Positions 10,530-21,057 of a DNA stretch of 64,000 nucleotides are shown in pieces. This DNA comes from Nereocystis luetkeana (Eukaryota; Sar; Phaeophyceae; Laminariales; Laminariaceae): assembly GCA_031213475.1 (NCBI GenBank), contig JARUPZ010000013.1:124001-188000 (forward strand). The letters are read 5' to 3'. Position numbers and translations under genes: made by a program. How positions within the stretch are numbered: the first letter of the stretch is position 1; each line of letters starts with the position of its first letter. The notes under the pieces were generated by a model. That model made no database searches, was not told where the DNA came from, and saw only the letters and a list, made by a program, of their open reading frames with translations.

Positions 10530-11414
10530 TTGGCGGTCGGTCCCGCCCCTGCGGAGTCGACGCCTGACGGTCGTCCTCTGACCGCCAAGCTCCTATACCT
10601 GGACCTTCCCAACGACATGCCGGGCGTGGACGCGCCCTGCCGAGTGTCAGTGGCTCGCTGCAAGCCTTGCGCAAACCCCCACGACAGCTCCGACCTTCCG
10701 CGGTTTCTCCCCGCGGGACTAACACCGTATGTCCATAACAACTACACCTCGAAATCCCCTCCGTACCACGTCACCGAGGACGACGTTACTGCGTCAATCG
10801 ATCGCCTGAAAGTCGACAAAATCACCAGCCATCGGTCGGTACGTGGTTGGGGCGGCGTCGTCGCCGTCCGCCACGAAACCCACTGGAAAGGCCTACTGCA
10901 ACCCTCTTGGGAGCGAGAGATGGACCTCCAACACTTCAGGCAGCACGTTCTCCGTTACTGGGCCGGCACACAACTTCAACTCCAACAGGCAAATCCGTTG
11001 TACCGCCGCATGCGCGTCGGTGCTGCCCAGCGAGAACTCTCACGAGACCAGGGCGCCCGATTTTTGTCTCCATGCTACAGCCTCGTCACGCACCAAGATT
11101 GGACGACTCGTTTCAGCAGCACCATCCTCCCCGTCGGCGCCCACTTTTGGTACAAGGCCCGCGACCATCACTGGTGGCTTGGCAAGATCTCCGCCCACAC
11201 CACGACCGCCGCCACCTACTTCGTTCGTTTATTGAACGATCCCAGACCAGTCAAGATCAAGCTCTCTCCCTCCCACTACACTACAGCTATCGGGGCAGGG
11301 CGCAACTCCTGGTGCCTCCAAACTCGCCAAGGTAGAGCTGTTCAGCATGGGGGTTTACGCAACGCCGATGAGCCTCGCGGAGCCGAACTTGCCGACCCCG
11401 CAGTGACCAACTGA
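10530..11414 (+). CDS. integrase C-terminal part: chromodomain and Tudor-like domain (fossil)
   Basis: The first ~90 residues look like the GPY/F-type module plus a linker. A chromodomain follows at about 10812-10968 (VDKITSHRSVRGWGGVVAVR, ETHWKGLLQPSWEREMDL, FRQHVLRYW). It has the aromatic and Glu-Thr-His-Trp features typical of chromoviruses. Further on, 11122-11290 (VGAHFWYKARDHHWWLGKIS, FVRLLNDPRPVKIKL) resembles a Tudor/SH3-like reader. Chromodomains on integrases are known to steer insertion to marked chromatin. The Tudor-like call rests only on pattern and is less certain. Confidence 0.8.
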   Translation: MAVGPAPAESTPDGRPLTAKLLYLDLPNDMPGVDAPCRVSVARCKPCANPHDSSDLPRFLPAGLTPYVHNNYTSKSPPYHVTEDDVTASIDRLKVDKITSHRSVRGWGGVVAVRHETHWKGLLQPSWEREMDLQHFRQHVLRYWAGTQLQLQQANPLYRRMRVGAAQRELSRDQGARFLSPCYSLVTHQDWTTRFSSTILPVGAHFWYKARDHHWWLGKISAHTTTAATYFVRLLNDPRPVKIKLSPSHYTTAIGAGRNSWCLQTRQGRAVQHGGLRNADEPRGAELADPAVTN

Positions 11415-13265
11415 TTCAGCTTGTTCGTAGCTAGTACGGTAGTCAATACTGGGTCTTTATGGTGTTTCATAATCATTTTTTACGGTCTTTCTTCTCTTTC
11501 TCCCCAACTAAGTATCTATTGACATGGTCGTCACTCCGTCGTTTAGTTTTGGAACTTGGCCCCTTTTATATGGCGTTCTGCCTCGATGAACTCCTCACGT
11601 TTTCTCTCGCTTTTTTTTTGCCCGAGACCTGGAACGTCTTTCGAGACCGGACTAGTATACCGCCACAACGCTCGCCCCTGGATTTGGCTTGGGTGTCACG
11701 TTATTCCTTGCTCTTTTATTTTTCAACCTGACTTATTTTTCGGTATTCCGCCTCGACGATTTCTTTATGCCATCTCTCGCATATATATATATATATTTAG
11801 GCTGGAGACCTGAAACGTTCTTTGTATCCGGGTTAGTATACCACGCATTTCTCGCCCCCCACTTGATTCGGGTGCCGTGTTAACTGCCAGTATTTTTCTC
11901 TCGGTCTAGTTTACCCTCTGCGCTTTTTTTTGTTTGGACTAGTCGCGACGTTGCGAATTTCGATATTCCTGCTTGACGACGTTCCTCGTGGAATTGGTGT
12001 TTTCCCGCTTTTACCCCCTCCCTCGCTCTATTGGTAAGAAATGGGAGACAAAGCATGCCACATTTCCTTGTTTCGGAAGTACCATCTTCTCGTTTCCCTT
12101 GTATTTGTTTTTTCTGCTTCGTTATCGCTCTTATTTCAGCATTATACTTGACATTGCATGCTCCTGCATGCTCCCGGCTTCCTCTCTTTTTTAGGACCGT
12201 AAGGTTGGTCTTCGCGTACGTATTGGGTGGGTTTCTTCGTTCCCTCCGCCTCGGCACGCACCCCCCCTTATTCTGTTTTTATATTTTTTTCGGATTTTCG
12301 TTCTGAGCTCCTCAGCGCCACCCTCGGTTGGGCGTGCTGCAAGTAGTTCCCGAGCCTGTTTGGCCACCTCGACTATCGAGCGCCCTTCTCTTTCCCACTT
12401 GGGCCGTGTTTTTTTCTGCCGACCATGTGTATCGTTCTCTACCGCTTTGCACCGCTCCATCAGACCACTGATTTGAGCATCGCCCGTTGCGTATCATCTT
12501 TAGGTCTGGACTACCGTGCTCATTCTAGTGTTTTGCCTCTGTTCCCCTTGGCACCCGACTTGCGTATATCGGTTGCTTCCTTCTCTTTTTTTTGTGTGTT
12601 TCCCCCCCTATGATAGGTCGGACTTAAAACCTGCTATAAATAGCACTTATTACGTCACTCGAATTCGAGCCGTTCTGTTTTCACGGTTTCTTTTTTTTCG
12701 CGACCTTTTTTGTTTTTTTTTTGCCACGTCGCACACCGCGTATTTTTAGATTCCTCGCGTCTCTCTAGGGACAAAACCTGCTTCCTACCGTAGGATGTAG
12801 TTTTTTTTGTTTGTTTTATCGTATTTCGCCTTGCAAGCTATAGAGGTGTGAGAGTGGGTTGTGAAGCGCCGTATCTACGATCCATTTCTCAGAATTTTCT
12901 GGATGGGTTTTGTCCCCTCCTGATTTCTATGCATCTGCATATATATACGGCCCTTCAAGGTGGGCTTGTGTTATGGTATTCATGATCCCGTTTCCCTCTA
13001 TTGTCGGGGAGGCGTGTTTTTGATGAAACACGCCACGCAAATAATGTATATATTACCCCCCTGTTCTCAGAACTCTCTGAGAGCCAGGGAAGTGTGAATC
13101 ATCAAGATAAGACATCAATCTCTGTGAGTACGTACACACGTCGAGGCCGACCTGCATCACAGTAGTCAGGCTTGCCCCATACTGCCCCTTTTGTTATCCG
13201 GTAGTCAGTTATATACCTCATATATATCCCCGATACCTTCAGAGTACCATCTTCACAGCGCACCG
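11415..13265. other. T/C-rich tail after the chromovirus; possible 3' LTR/UTR
   Basis: About 1.85 kb with strong pyrimidine bias on the plus strand, many T runs, and no supported gene. It contains a diverged ~180-bp direct duplication: GAGACCTGGAACGT at about 11626 and GAGACCTGAAACGTT at about 11804, each followed by a (T)TAGTATACC block. An (AT)n stretch lies near 11782-11800. Its place next to the element's end makes a 3' LTR or UTR plausible, but the partner LTR is outside the window. Confidence 0.5.
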
Positions 13266-14542
13266 ACTCAAATTATCATTCTTATTAGTATTATTATTCT
13301 AGCGGCCAATACTTGGGCATGTTCCCATGAGTATCAATATCAGAGCTTGTAGCGAGGCTGCGTCTCCACAGCAAGCAGCACCGTGTCGGTCTTGCGACGG
13401 CATGTTTCCATCGCATACAGCGGTACTACTGTCTCCCCCGACTCAAATTATTCCACCAGTAGTGGCCATTACTTCGACATGTTTCCATGAGTATCATGCC
13501 CAGAACTTGTACTTGCCTTCTCGGTCGCGTTTTCGCGTGCATCAGCAATCACTCGCGGCCGAGCAGACAAACGCCCTGAATAACCAACGACAATTCAATC
13601 GGTCGTGCTCACAGCGGACGACTTCCTCCCCCCCCCTTTTGTTTTTTTTTGGATGAAGAAAATAAAAGGGAACTGATTGTACACAGCAGTACACAGGCGT
13701 CCTGGGACCTCCCCAGGCTTGCCTAGGTGGTCTGGGGTACATTTTGTGGGATGTGCGCATAGATCAATATGTTTTTGTTTTTGTTCGTTTTTCTCTCTCT
13801 CGTACACTGGCGCGCCCGTTGTCTCCACAACGCGTCCTCCCTCTGCCGCCTTCAGGAATGTATCATAGCGTGTTTTCGATGTGCATGTATGCACCCCCAA
13901 AACAAACCCGCGTCGCGCTGCCTCCCACCCGTACAGCCACGTCTATGCTCATGCTCTCGTGTGAGCGGGTGCCCCAACCCGTACGGGTTCTTTCTTCTCT
14001 AAACGGGCCGCCTCCCGTTACTGGGACGCGGTCGCCGCTCCCACTCATCGCTTCTTCGGATATCGTTAGATAGCACCTTATCGTCAGTTGACAATCACTA
14101 CACATGACATACCGTGGTGTTTTTTTTCTGGAACTCGCTGAATCCAATCCTCGCAGCAGACCCCCCCCTGATCACCAAAGCAAAGTCGCGTCAGCTCGCC
14201 CCAGCCCTCAGTTCGTGGTCCCAGGGCCAGGCCGGAGTAGAGAAGGGAGGAAAAGAAAAGAAGGCACAACTTCCTGGCTTGAATCGACAAACCAGCGACT
14301 ACCTCACGTCTGCCCGTGCCCGTCACAGGACCTCGTGCTTACTCGTGCCCGGCGTGGGGTGGCTGACCTACGCTCGATGCCTTGCTTGCATGGACTGCGT
14401 TCGAGGCCTTCCCTTCCAAACCAAACTTGCTCTATCCCAGTTCCCGATACAGACATGCCACATTCTCTCTACCTATAAACCCTGCTTTGTCCTTTACTTC
14501 GTTTGCGGAGGCCGTTTCTTCGTCCACGGACAAAACTACCCT
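13266..14542 (+). repeat. left arm of ~1.2-kb inverted repeat
   Basis: This segment is the reverse complement of about 21054-22205, matching across its whole length with scattered changes and small gaps. Landmarks shared in opposite sense include the GTGTCGGTCTTGCGACGGCA block near 13390, the CCAGGCTTGCCTAGGTGGTC block near 13715, GGGACGCGGTCGCCGCTCCC near 14020 and the block ending CCTGCTTTGTCC near 14490. Its outer ~200 bp belong to the satellite family of 22-24 kb. No coding function recognised. Confidence 0.85.
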
Positions 14543-15295
14543 TTCTTTATGAGTGTGATTTCCGATTCATTATGTGATACAAACTGTGTTGACATCTTGG
14601 TAGTCGATAAACTGGTGCCGGGTAGTTTTTATAAAATGATGAAATACGTCGTCAGCTGTGAGTTCGACTGATTACATAATGACAACTTTGCAAGCTACGA
14701 AATATGTCTCGTCTATATATATCCCATTTTTACTGAATTTCCAATTTTTACGATATTATTATGCCGTTTGTAACTACCAGTACTATCTAGCATGCCCGGT
14801 GCCACTATAATAGGTTGATTACGACGTTTTTTATTTGTTGGTTTCCAATTGATATCTCTCTTTCACGGTGTGCGTCGTGCCTGCCGTATCCAGGGTGATG
14901 TGATACGAGCTCGGTATTATGCTGAAGAGAATAAATATTATATCGTAGTATATGAACGATGAAGAAAAGAGATACCTGGTACTTTACAGCAGTCGGGATG
15001 AATAAGGTGATGCGGCCGTATGTGTGCTACTCGTGCTCTGTGCGTGTTGTGGGTGTGTTCTTTTAAACCATTCTTTCTACCCGTCGACATCCAGCACAAC
15101 CAGTGTCCGTGCCCTTTAGTTGATCCTAGAGAGAGATTTTTCCTCTGGTCATCAACTACGCCACGACGGAGATTCTGAGTCACAAACGCCACAGACAGCG
15201 ATGCTGCAGACCAGTGCAGTGTTACCTACCGCAGTATATGTATGCAGCAAGCACAGCAGTATTGAGAACCCATGAACACATGCCTTTATCCCCAT
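14543..15295. other. unassigned DNA
   Basis: About 750 bp of AT-rich sequence between the inverted-repeat arm and a tRNA-like element. Only short unsupported frames are present. Nothing recognised. Confidence 0.5.
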
Positions 15296-15299
15296 CTGC

Positions 15300-15415
15300 A
15301 TCGCACCGGTGGTTCAAGTGGTTAACCTCGTATTCTACTTGTTTGAGTCCTTGGTTCGAGCCCCAGGTGGGTCGGGCTTTGACTTTATTTGCAAAAATGA
15401 AAATAAAAAAGGATT
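15300..15415 (+). repeat. tRNA-like SINE head with A-rich tail
   Basis: A box-like TGGTTCAAGTGG at about 15311 and B box GGTTCGAGCCCC at about 15352 are spaced as in tRNA-derived polymerase III promoters. An A-rich tail (AAAAATGAAAATAAAAAAGG, near 15392) follows. The acceptor ends do not pair well, so it is read as a tRNA-derived SINE or relic, not a working tRNA gene. Confidence 0.5.
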
Positions 15416-17577
15416 CAATTGTTGAGAGCGCCTTGCAGCGTGGGTAGGAACATTTCGATGTGAGTCGACGAGGAAAGAAAATGCTGAAATTTTCTCGCGA
15501 TAAGAATGAAGGCACGTACCGTAGCGGGAAGGGGGTAGAAGAGCCTGCTATGTGACCCCGGATCTGAGTTACGAGTTGGAAGGAGAGAGAGAAGAAGATG
15601 GGCGAAGATAATGAATGGGATGAGCGAAAAAAAAACCAAAAAAACATAGGTCCTGGGTTGTCCGTTCTTATTTCTTATAATTGACGGACACATTATGTGC
15701 GCCGAAGCTACTAAATAATGAGTGTGGCTGTTTCCTATGGCAACGTACCGGGTCAAAAGACAATATCAGGGAAAGCCAGTGAAATTCCAACGTATCGGGT
15801 ACGAGAACACCATAACAACCCGTTATGACTCTTGTTGTGTGTAGCTCTCAGTTGTTTCAACGTAGCTTTCATTCACCCCCGAATATAAACCTGCTGTACA
15901 CTGCACAGCAGCTGAACGTCTTCCCAACAACATCACTTACTTACTTCTTCATGCCGGGCCGATATTTAGCTGAGATAGTAGGGGGCAATAAATTAAATCC
16001 CGTACCAGGTCCTATGTAGGGGCGTGTGGGGCGAAAGTTAAACGTCTCCACGCTTGTGAAAGCAAGAGGAATGATAGACCCAAGACCCAAGGATCTAGAA
16101 TGATATATATAATATATATGTTGTCTTCGACTATAAGTCGTCATTATTTCTACCCACCTTCCATCACAGTAGTAGTAGTATACCCCGTATGCGCATCAGA
16201 TACTCGTATACACGCGGTGTGTGTGGTACGTCCTGGTATGTGCTTTTTCAACGCGTGAACATGACTCGGCAAGATGGGAAGGGAGATGGACTTAAGGGTC
16301 CCTCGGGGTCTTGCCGTACGGCCTACAGTTTTACAGGAGTGTGTACTATTATAGATAGCCTATATACGTACTCTATTGAGGTTGCAAAAATCATACATAC
16401 TGCGAGCCAAACCCCCTGTATGCTTAACCGTGTATCAAAAGCTCAACCCTGTTCGGGGCTGAAAAAAAGATCAACAGCAGGTCAGGGTACTGTACAGTGG
16501 TAGTAGCGATATATATGGGTCCCTGTCTTTTATCCAAATGACATGTACTATCATTAATATTTCTATTTATTAGTCGTGTACGGTAATAATGCAGGTCCTC
16601 GTACTATCCTCTCATTTTTCTTAGCATCGTGCTGGGTGTATAGACTACTGATGGCATTGTAGACGGGGATACGCCTTTTTTGTGTAATTTTCGATTTGAG
16701 GCTCCTTTGCTCCAGGCAGCTATTAATCAGTGCTCGGGGCATGGTAGGTTATCGGTTACTACGTACAGCTTCACACTTAGTACCATCTACGGAAGGCGCT
16801 CGTCCCTCAACGATATTCCAAAGTACTCCCTGTTTCGATACCAGCAACAAGGTATACTTCAACAACAGCAGTTACATGTGACATGTGACCACGAAAATAC
16901 TGCTGTCGATCAGGTTGGGCTGAGTATTAGAGTCGTACACATACGTATTGTCATGGTAGTCTAATTGAATCTAACCGAGCCCACAATGCACTAATCAGAT
17001 TCCATGCCTTTCCGAACACCTCGGGCAGCTCGCCACTGGCATGTGTCCTGTTATACTTGCTACTGGTAGGTCGTTGGATCCAGGTCCACATTCCTCCATC
17101 GGTAGTCCACCCTATTAAGGCATGCGCTGCGCGAGGTTTCTATCTTTGGCGTGTGTGACTTGATTCATACGTCAATCAGGCTGACCCAACCTACACCCCC
17201 CATGCATTTAAATTTTGTTTTGCTCGAGGAATACCGCACATAAAGAAAAATATCCTTACTATCCGGAGCAAAAATCTAGCGCCCCGGTTGAGAAAAGTGC
17301 CGGCCGACTAATATTGGGCTGACCGGCCATCATGACCTGCCATCCTGGCGAAGGTGTGCTTCTAACTGCACCAGGTTACTGCCGGAAGGTTGTGATCTTT
17401 GTTTACTTTGCTCGACCGTTCTGCGCGTGAGTTTCTGAGGACTCTGCCGCGCTGTAAGTACGGTCGTGATTTTCTGCTTCTTCTGCTCTATCGCCCGTCT
17501 GGGGTGCTTAGGTTGTGGCTACCGGCCGAGACTGTTCCCTGATAAGTTATGCATGGTCCCTTCTGTAAACAGCAGTA
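15416..17577. other. unassigned DNA
   Basis: More than 2 kb without a supported gene. Frames are short and overlap on both strands. Small TA-rich spots lie near 16100-16120. Nothing recognised. Confidence 0.5.
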
Positions 17578-17787
17578 GTGCTAGCTAAATATATGTACTT
17601 CTATCGTAGTTTCTACTTATCCCTCCTGCCGGCCCGGGACCTCTCCTCCCCCCAGCCCCTGCAAACCCTGGAACCTCTAAATACCCCCCCGCAGGAGATG
17701 CGCTTACCTCCGCTTCTAGGTCCTCCTGAGCCTGAACAGTGCTTCCCTCCTCTGTCCATGGGCACCGGCAAAACCAACTCAAAATAT

Positions 17788-17868
17788 CTACGCGAGATGG
17801 TGACCTTCATCTCTCTACGCGAGATGCTCACCTTCATCTCTCTACGCGAGATGCTCACCTTTATATCT
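17788..17868 (+). repeat. 27-bp minisatellite, 3 units
   Basis: CTACGCGAGATG starts at 17788, 17815 and 17842, giving an exact 27-bp period. A multiple of three would keep a frame open (LREMLTFIS three times), which explains the long frame found here without implying a real protein. Confidence 0.9.
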
Positions 17869-17896
17869 CTGCGCTCGATAAAATTAGCCACCCGTC

Positions 17897-18122
17897 AGAT
17901 TCCACCCAGGGGAAAAACCTCGGGCCCCGATACTTGGCCACCCATCAGATTCCATTCAGGAAAATCTCGGGCCCAGACACAGATCCCACCCAGGGAAAAA
18001 CTCGGGCCCCAAAACTTGGGCCCAGATTCCTCCCCCGGGAGAAACCTCGGGCCCGGATACTCGGGCCCAGGTTCAACCGAGGAGAAACCTCGGGCCCAGG
18101 TACTCGAGCCCAGATTCCCTGG
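17897..18122 (+). repeat. ~45-bp degenerate tandem repeat with CTCGGGCCC core
   Basis: About five units of the pattern CAGATTCCACCCAGG / GAAACCTCGGGCCC / GATACTCGGGCCC, with small length changes between units. The GGGCCC cores are palindromic. No gene. Confidence 0.75.
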
Positions 18123-18320
18123 GTACCGATCTCCCGTGTTTCCGCCAGAGCCCATGCCCTTGTGCTCCAATCCCCCCCTCTCTCTGTCATCATCTGGGCT
18201 CACCATGGTACAGCTTGGGGCCCCTCTTCTACTCGGTATCACCTCGATGGCCAGCTGTTGTCGTTCGTTGAGAGAGTCCTGCTGGAGATTTCCTCCGTAC
18301 CTCGCTCATAAATCCTCTCC

Positions 18321-18505
18321 GGCCACGAGGTGGACGGACGCCATGGTGTCGAGTGGCGGTATTTATCCGCCACGGAGTCGAGTGTTGCGCTCTGGCCACG
18401 AGGTGGCCAGACGCCTTGGAGTCGAGTGGCGGTATTCATCCGCCACTGAGTCGAGTGTTGCTTTCTGGCCACGAGGTGGCCAGACGCCACGGAGTCGAGA
18501 GTTGT
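18321..18505 (+). repeat. 73-bp tandem repeat with two hairpins per unit
   Basis: GGCCACGAGGTGG begins at 18321, 18394 and 18467, an exact 73-bp period. Within units GGCCACGAGGTGGCC and GGCGGTATTCATCCGCC can each fold into a hairpin. Confidence 0.88.
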
Positions 18506-18653
18506 TGGTGTTGCTCAGCAAATGCGACGTGGGATTGACAGTCAGGCAAGTGATGGGCAATTATCATGCACTGCGTGTGAACGGTATGTGGTTCGACTTG
18601 ATTATTTCGTTGTTTGTGGGGATTGACTAAACCCCAAGTAGCGCCACAGAGCA

Positions 18654-18682
18654 CCCGTATCGGCCATTACAGCCGATACGGG
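18654..18682. other. perfect 11-bp hairpin
   Basis: CCCGTATCGGC at 18654-18664 is followed after a 7-nt loop by its exact complement GCCGATACGGG at 18672-18682. No neighbouring gene gives it a role. Confidence 0.7.
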
Positions 18683-18944
18683 GTTTCCATGATCCAGACA
18701 ATGGCTTCCCCCGCCGGGGACGCTCCATTGTATTCCTACATCGATATGACAGCGAGCCATCCTACATCCTTATCGCTGTTGTACATTATGCACCCTCCAT
18801 ACGTCACTGCTCAGGTCAGTCGACGTACATCGCGGAATACCCTGTCGCCGTCCTGGGCGACTCCTGGAGCCCGTAGCGCGGCAACACTGTTTGTGTGATA
18901 TCTGTACATTGTAACTTCATTCACTGCTGTTTCAGGGCCTTTGG

Positions 18945-19155
18945 ATGCTGCTCGACCCATCCCCGATTGGGATGCTGGAAGTAAACTCTGATAACTCCAC
19001 ACACAGGGACCACGAAGAGGTGTGGTTAGTACTCCACTCGTGTGGGTGGACGAACCGGGTTGGTTATCCTTGAGGAGGTCGGCGAGTTCAAAGAATAACA
19101 GCAGCAAGTTGATGTTTGTAAAGTGGCCATTTTTCAATTTTTCAAATATTTTTCA
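18945..19155 (+). repeat. dispersed repeat block E and the adjoining GAGGAGGTCGGCGAG block
   Basis: 18945-19040 (GCTGCTCGACCCAT through AACTCCACACACAGG to AGAGGTGTGGTT) recurs in the same sense at 30411-30500. The neighbouring 19063-19155 (TTATCCTTGAGGAGGTCGGC through TTTGTAAAGTGGCCA) recurs at 20753-20825. Both look like pieces of a dispersed element. Confidence 0.75.
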
Positions 19156-19505
19156 CAGCTTGGAAATAATTGGAGATATATATGTATCAATATACGGAGG
19201 CGTTCTGTTCGTTAACATTCCTATATACCTGGTATGGGAAAAAAAACAGGAAAATATGGAAGATTGGAAAATTGGGCGAAAAAATGTCGAAACATTGGGA
19301 AAAAGCTCTCCGATAAGAATGACCCATAATAGCACGCCAAGAGGTGTGGTAGAAAAATGGTTATTTTATCAAAAAGTAAAAAGTAATATCTCGGGGGGAC
19401 CTTTAACATTCTGCGAGAATGGATCTTTAGGTTGGTAGGCTGTTCAGGGGTTTTGGTTCCTGTTGGGATCAAGGTACGGGCGAAGACTCAACCCAATCCC
19501 TGACT
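19156..19505. other. unassigned AT-rich DNA
   Basis: AT-rich sequence without a supported gene. A segment near 19340-19400 (AAGAGGTGTGGTAGAAAAATGG) weakly resembles 20865-20885, suggesting that it continues the same dispersed repeat. Confidence 0.4.
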
Positions 19506-19540
19506 CTGGCCCTAACCCTAACCTTAACCCTGACCCCAAG
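19506..19540. repeat. short interstitial telomere-like stretch
   Basis: CCCTAACCCTAACC then TTAACCCTGACCCC: degenerate CCCTAA (TTAGGG) units, the telomere type reported for brown algae. It is too short and degenerate to be a telomere. Confidence 0.6.
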
Positions 19541-19720
19541 ACGCAGCCAAAACGGGCCAAACCTCGCCATAAACGCAGCTGGGCCGCGTTTGCATCGAAC
19601 CAGGGAATTTCTCTGTTGCGGACGACGATTCCGAAGTGCAGACCACGCTAGGCATTTTTCAAGTCAGCAACATCCCTGAAAGCCCTTGTCCGAGATTGCT
19701 AAACCTACTCTATCGCGGCG

Positions 19721-19945
19721 AGCAGATTACCTGCGATGTACCAGGTACCGAGACAGCAAGGAAGAAAGCAAGGACGGGGGGACTTCTGGCAGAGGGCGAG
19801 GGGGACAGGGTGGGTGGGAGGGAGCAACGGAGGGACGGAGAGAGGGACGGACGTAGTAGATTGGGCGGGTGGGAGGGAGCAAGGGAGAGATGGAGAGGGG
19901 GAGGGTCGTGGTACTCGTGTGGGTGTACGAGCAAGCAGGGGTTTA
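19721..19945 (+). repeat. dispersed repeat block D with purine-rich tract
   Basis: 19721-19850 (AGCAGATTACC, ACCAGGTACCGAGACAGCAA, GGACGGGGGGACTTC) recurs at about 30085-30205 in the same sense. The rest to 19920 is GGGA-rich, made of loosely repeated GGAGGGAGCAA and GAGAGGGACGG pieces. Confidence 0.75.
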
Positions 19946-19950
19946 AACAA

Positions 19951-20660
19951 ATAAGTACTTTTAGGCTCGATACGGCCTCCCGCCGATGACATCCTCCGCG
20001 GTTGATCAAGCCCCTAATCAGCGCCTGGTTTTTCCTTCCTATAGGCCCCCTCTTGTACTCAAGTGGTTCACTCCACTGTCGACTCTCTGGCCGAGCGTTC
20101 TTTTATCGTTGTTCTCTCCACCTGCTTTCCCTTTATCTACCCACGGCAGAAAAAGCGGAAACACGACGTCTGGCGGGACTCGAACCCCGGACTTCTTTTT
20201 GTTCGTTTTATGAAGGATGGACCATTGAGCTACTCAGCGCTTCTTTTTGTTCGTTTTATAAAGGATAGACAACTGAGCTACTCAGAGTCAGCGCCATCCA
20301 CTATTATAAAACGAGCAAAAAGAAGTATGGGGTTCGAGTCCCGAGTCAGCGCTGACTCTGAGTAGCTCAGTGGTTTATCCTTTATGAAACGAACAAAAAG
20401 TAGTCCGGGGTTCGAGTCCCGTCAGACGTCGTGTTTCCGCTTTTTCTGCCGTGGGTAGAAAAAAGGAAATTAGGTGGAGATAACCACGATGAAAGAATAC
20501 TCGACCAGAGAGTCGACAGTGGAGTGAACTACTTGAGGAAAAGAACGCACGACTAGGGAGAGGGGCTATAAAAAGGAAACACAAGGCGCTGATTAGGGGC
20601 TTGATTAACCCCGGAGGATGTTATCGGCGGGAGGCCGTGTCGAGCCCAAAAGTACTTATT
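19951..20660. repeat. 710-bp fold-back palindrome with tRNA-like heads
   Basis: The left arm (from ATAAGTACTTTTAGGCTCGA at 19951) and the right arm (ending GAGCCCAAAAGTACTTAT at about 20660) are reverse complements over ~300 bp each, around a short centre near 20300-20350. Each arm carries a tRNA-like head: on the plus strand TAGCTCAGTGG (A box, 20363) and GGTTCGAGTCCC (B box, 20409), with a mirrored head at about 20166-20240. The anticodon-arm region does not fold as a tRNA. It is best read as two tRNA-derived SINE-like copies fused head to head. Confidence 0.8.
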
Positions 20661-20663
20661 TTG

Positions 20664-20752
20664 TTCGTTTTATAAAAGATAGACCGCTTGAGCTGCTCAG
20701 TCGGCGCTGACTGAGTAGCTCAGTGGTCTATCCTTTATAAAACGAACATTGT
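20664..20752. repeat. second small palindrome of tRNA-like 5' halves
   Basis: TGTTCGTTTTATAAAAGATA (20662 on) and TATCCTTTATAAAACGAACA (ending about 20750) mirror each other around GTCGGCGCTGACTGAG. It repeats the A-box half of the neighbouring fold-back but lacks B boxes. Confidence 0.75.
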
Positions 20753-20952
20753 TATCCTTGAGGAGGTCGGCGAGTTGAAAGAAGCACAGCAGCAGTTCAT
20801 GTTTGTAAAGTGGCCAATGTTCAATAAAAAAAAACAAATGAGATTACGAAATTCTAGCACCCAAAGAGGCGTGGAAGAAAAATCCCCATTTCCTCAAAAT
20901 AGAGAAAAGAGCCATCCCACGGTAGGGTTGCACCAGACGTTCCTGAGCTCCT

Positions 20953-21057
20953 CACATTAGGAGCTCAATATCTCACCCGATACAATACTTGAAAGAAGTT
21001 TGTTTGCGCCACCCGACCGGCACTTTTATGCGCCAGCCGCATTCTACGATAGAGGGT
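20953..21057 (+). repeat. dispersed repeat block B
   Basis: About 105 bp (CACATTAGGAGCTCAATATC through CATTCTACGATAGAGG) recur almost unchanged at 29610-29712. Here B lies directly before block C; in the other copy it lies after it. Confidence 0.9.

Larger units (their letters stand above)
1..11414 (+). mobile_element. Ty3/Gypsy chromovirus carrying a NADAR domain (fossil)
   Basis: An LTR-retrotransposon body runs from before the window start to about 11.4 kb. Parts in order are: leader with ~405-bp tandem repeats, gag with a CCHC knuckle, linker, NADAR domain, aspartic protease, reverse transcriptase, RNase H, linker, zinc-finger DDE integrase, chromodomain and a Tudor-like domain. Order PR-RT-RH-IN plus a terminal chromodomain places it with chromoviruses of Ty3/Gypsy. 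The 5' LTR would lie outside the window. A 3' LTR may sit in the T/C-rich DNA after 11.4 kb but cannot be proved without its partner. The coding parts lie in several frames. It looks broken, with roughly four or five breaks, although gag-pol read-through or frameshifting is normal in the family. The 4.8-kb open pol frame suggests a fairly young copy. Confidence 0.93.

Noticed and set aside
11415-13265. Definite 3' LTR of the chromovirus
   Set aside because: The partner LTR is outside the window and no clear TG...CA ends or polypurine tract could be fixed.
17578-18630. 350-codon plus-strand gene
   Set aside because: The frame is kept open mainly by 27-bp and other repeats; it has no clear domain and sits on three minisatellites.
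20353-20430. Intact tRNA gene
   Set aside because: A and B boxes are good, but the anticodon arm and acceptor stem do not form; it is read as a SINE-like head.
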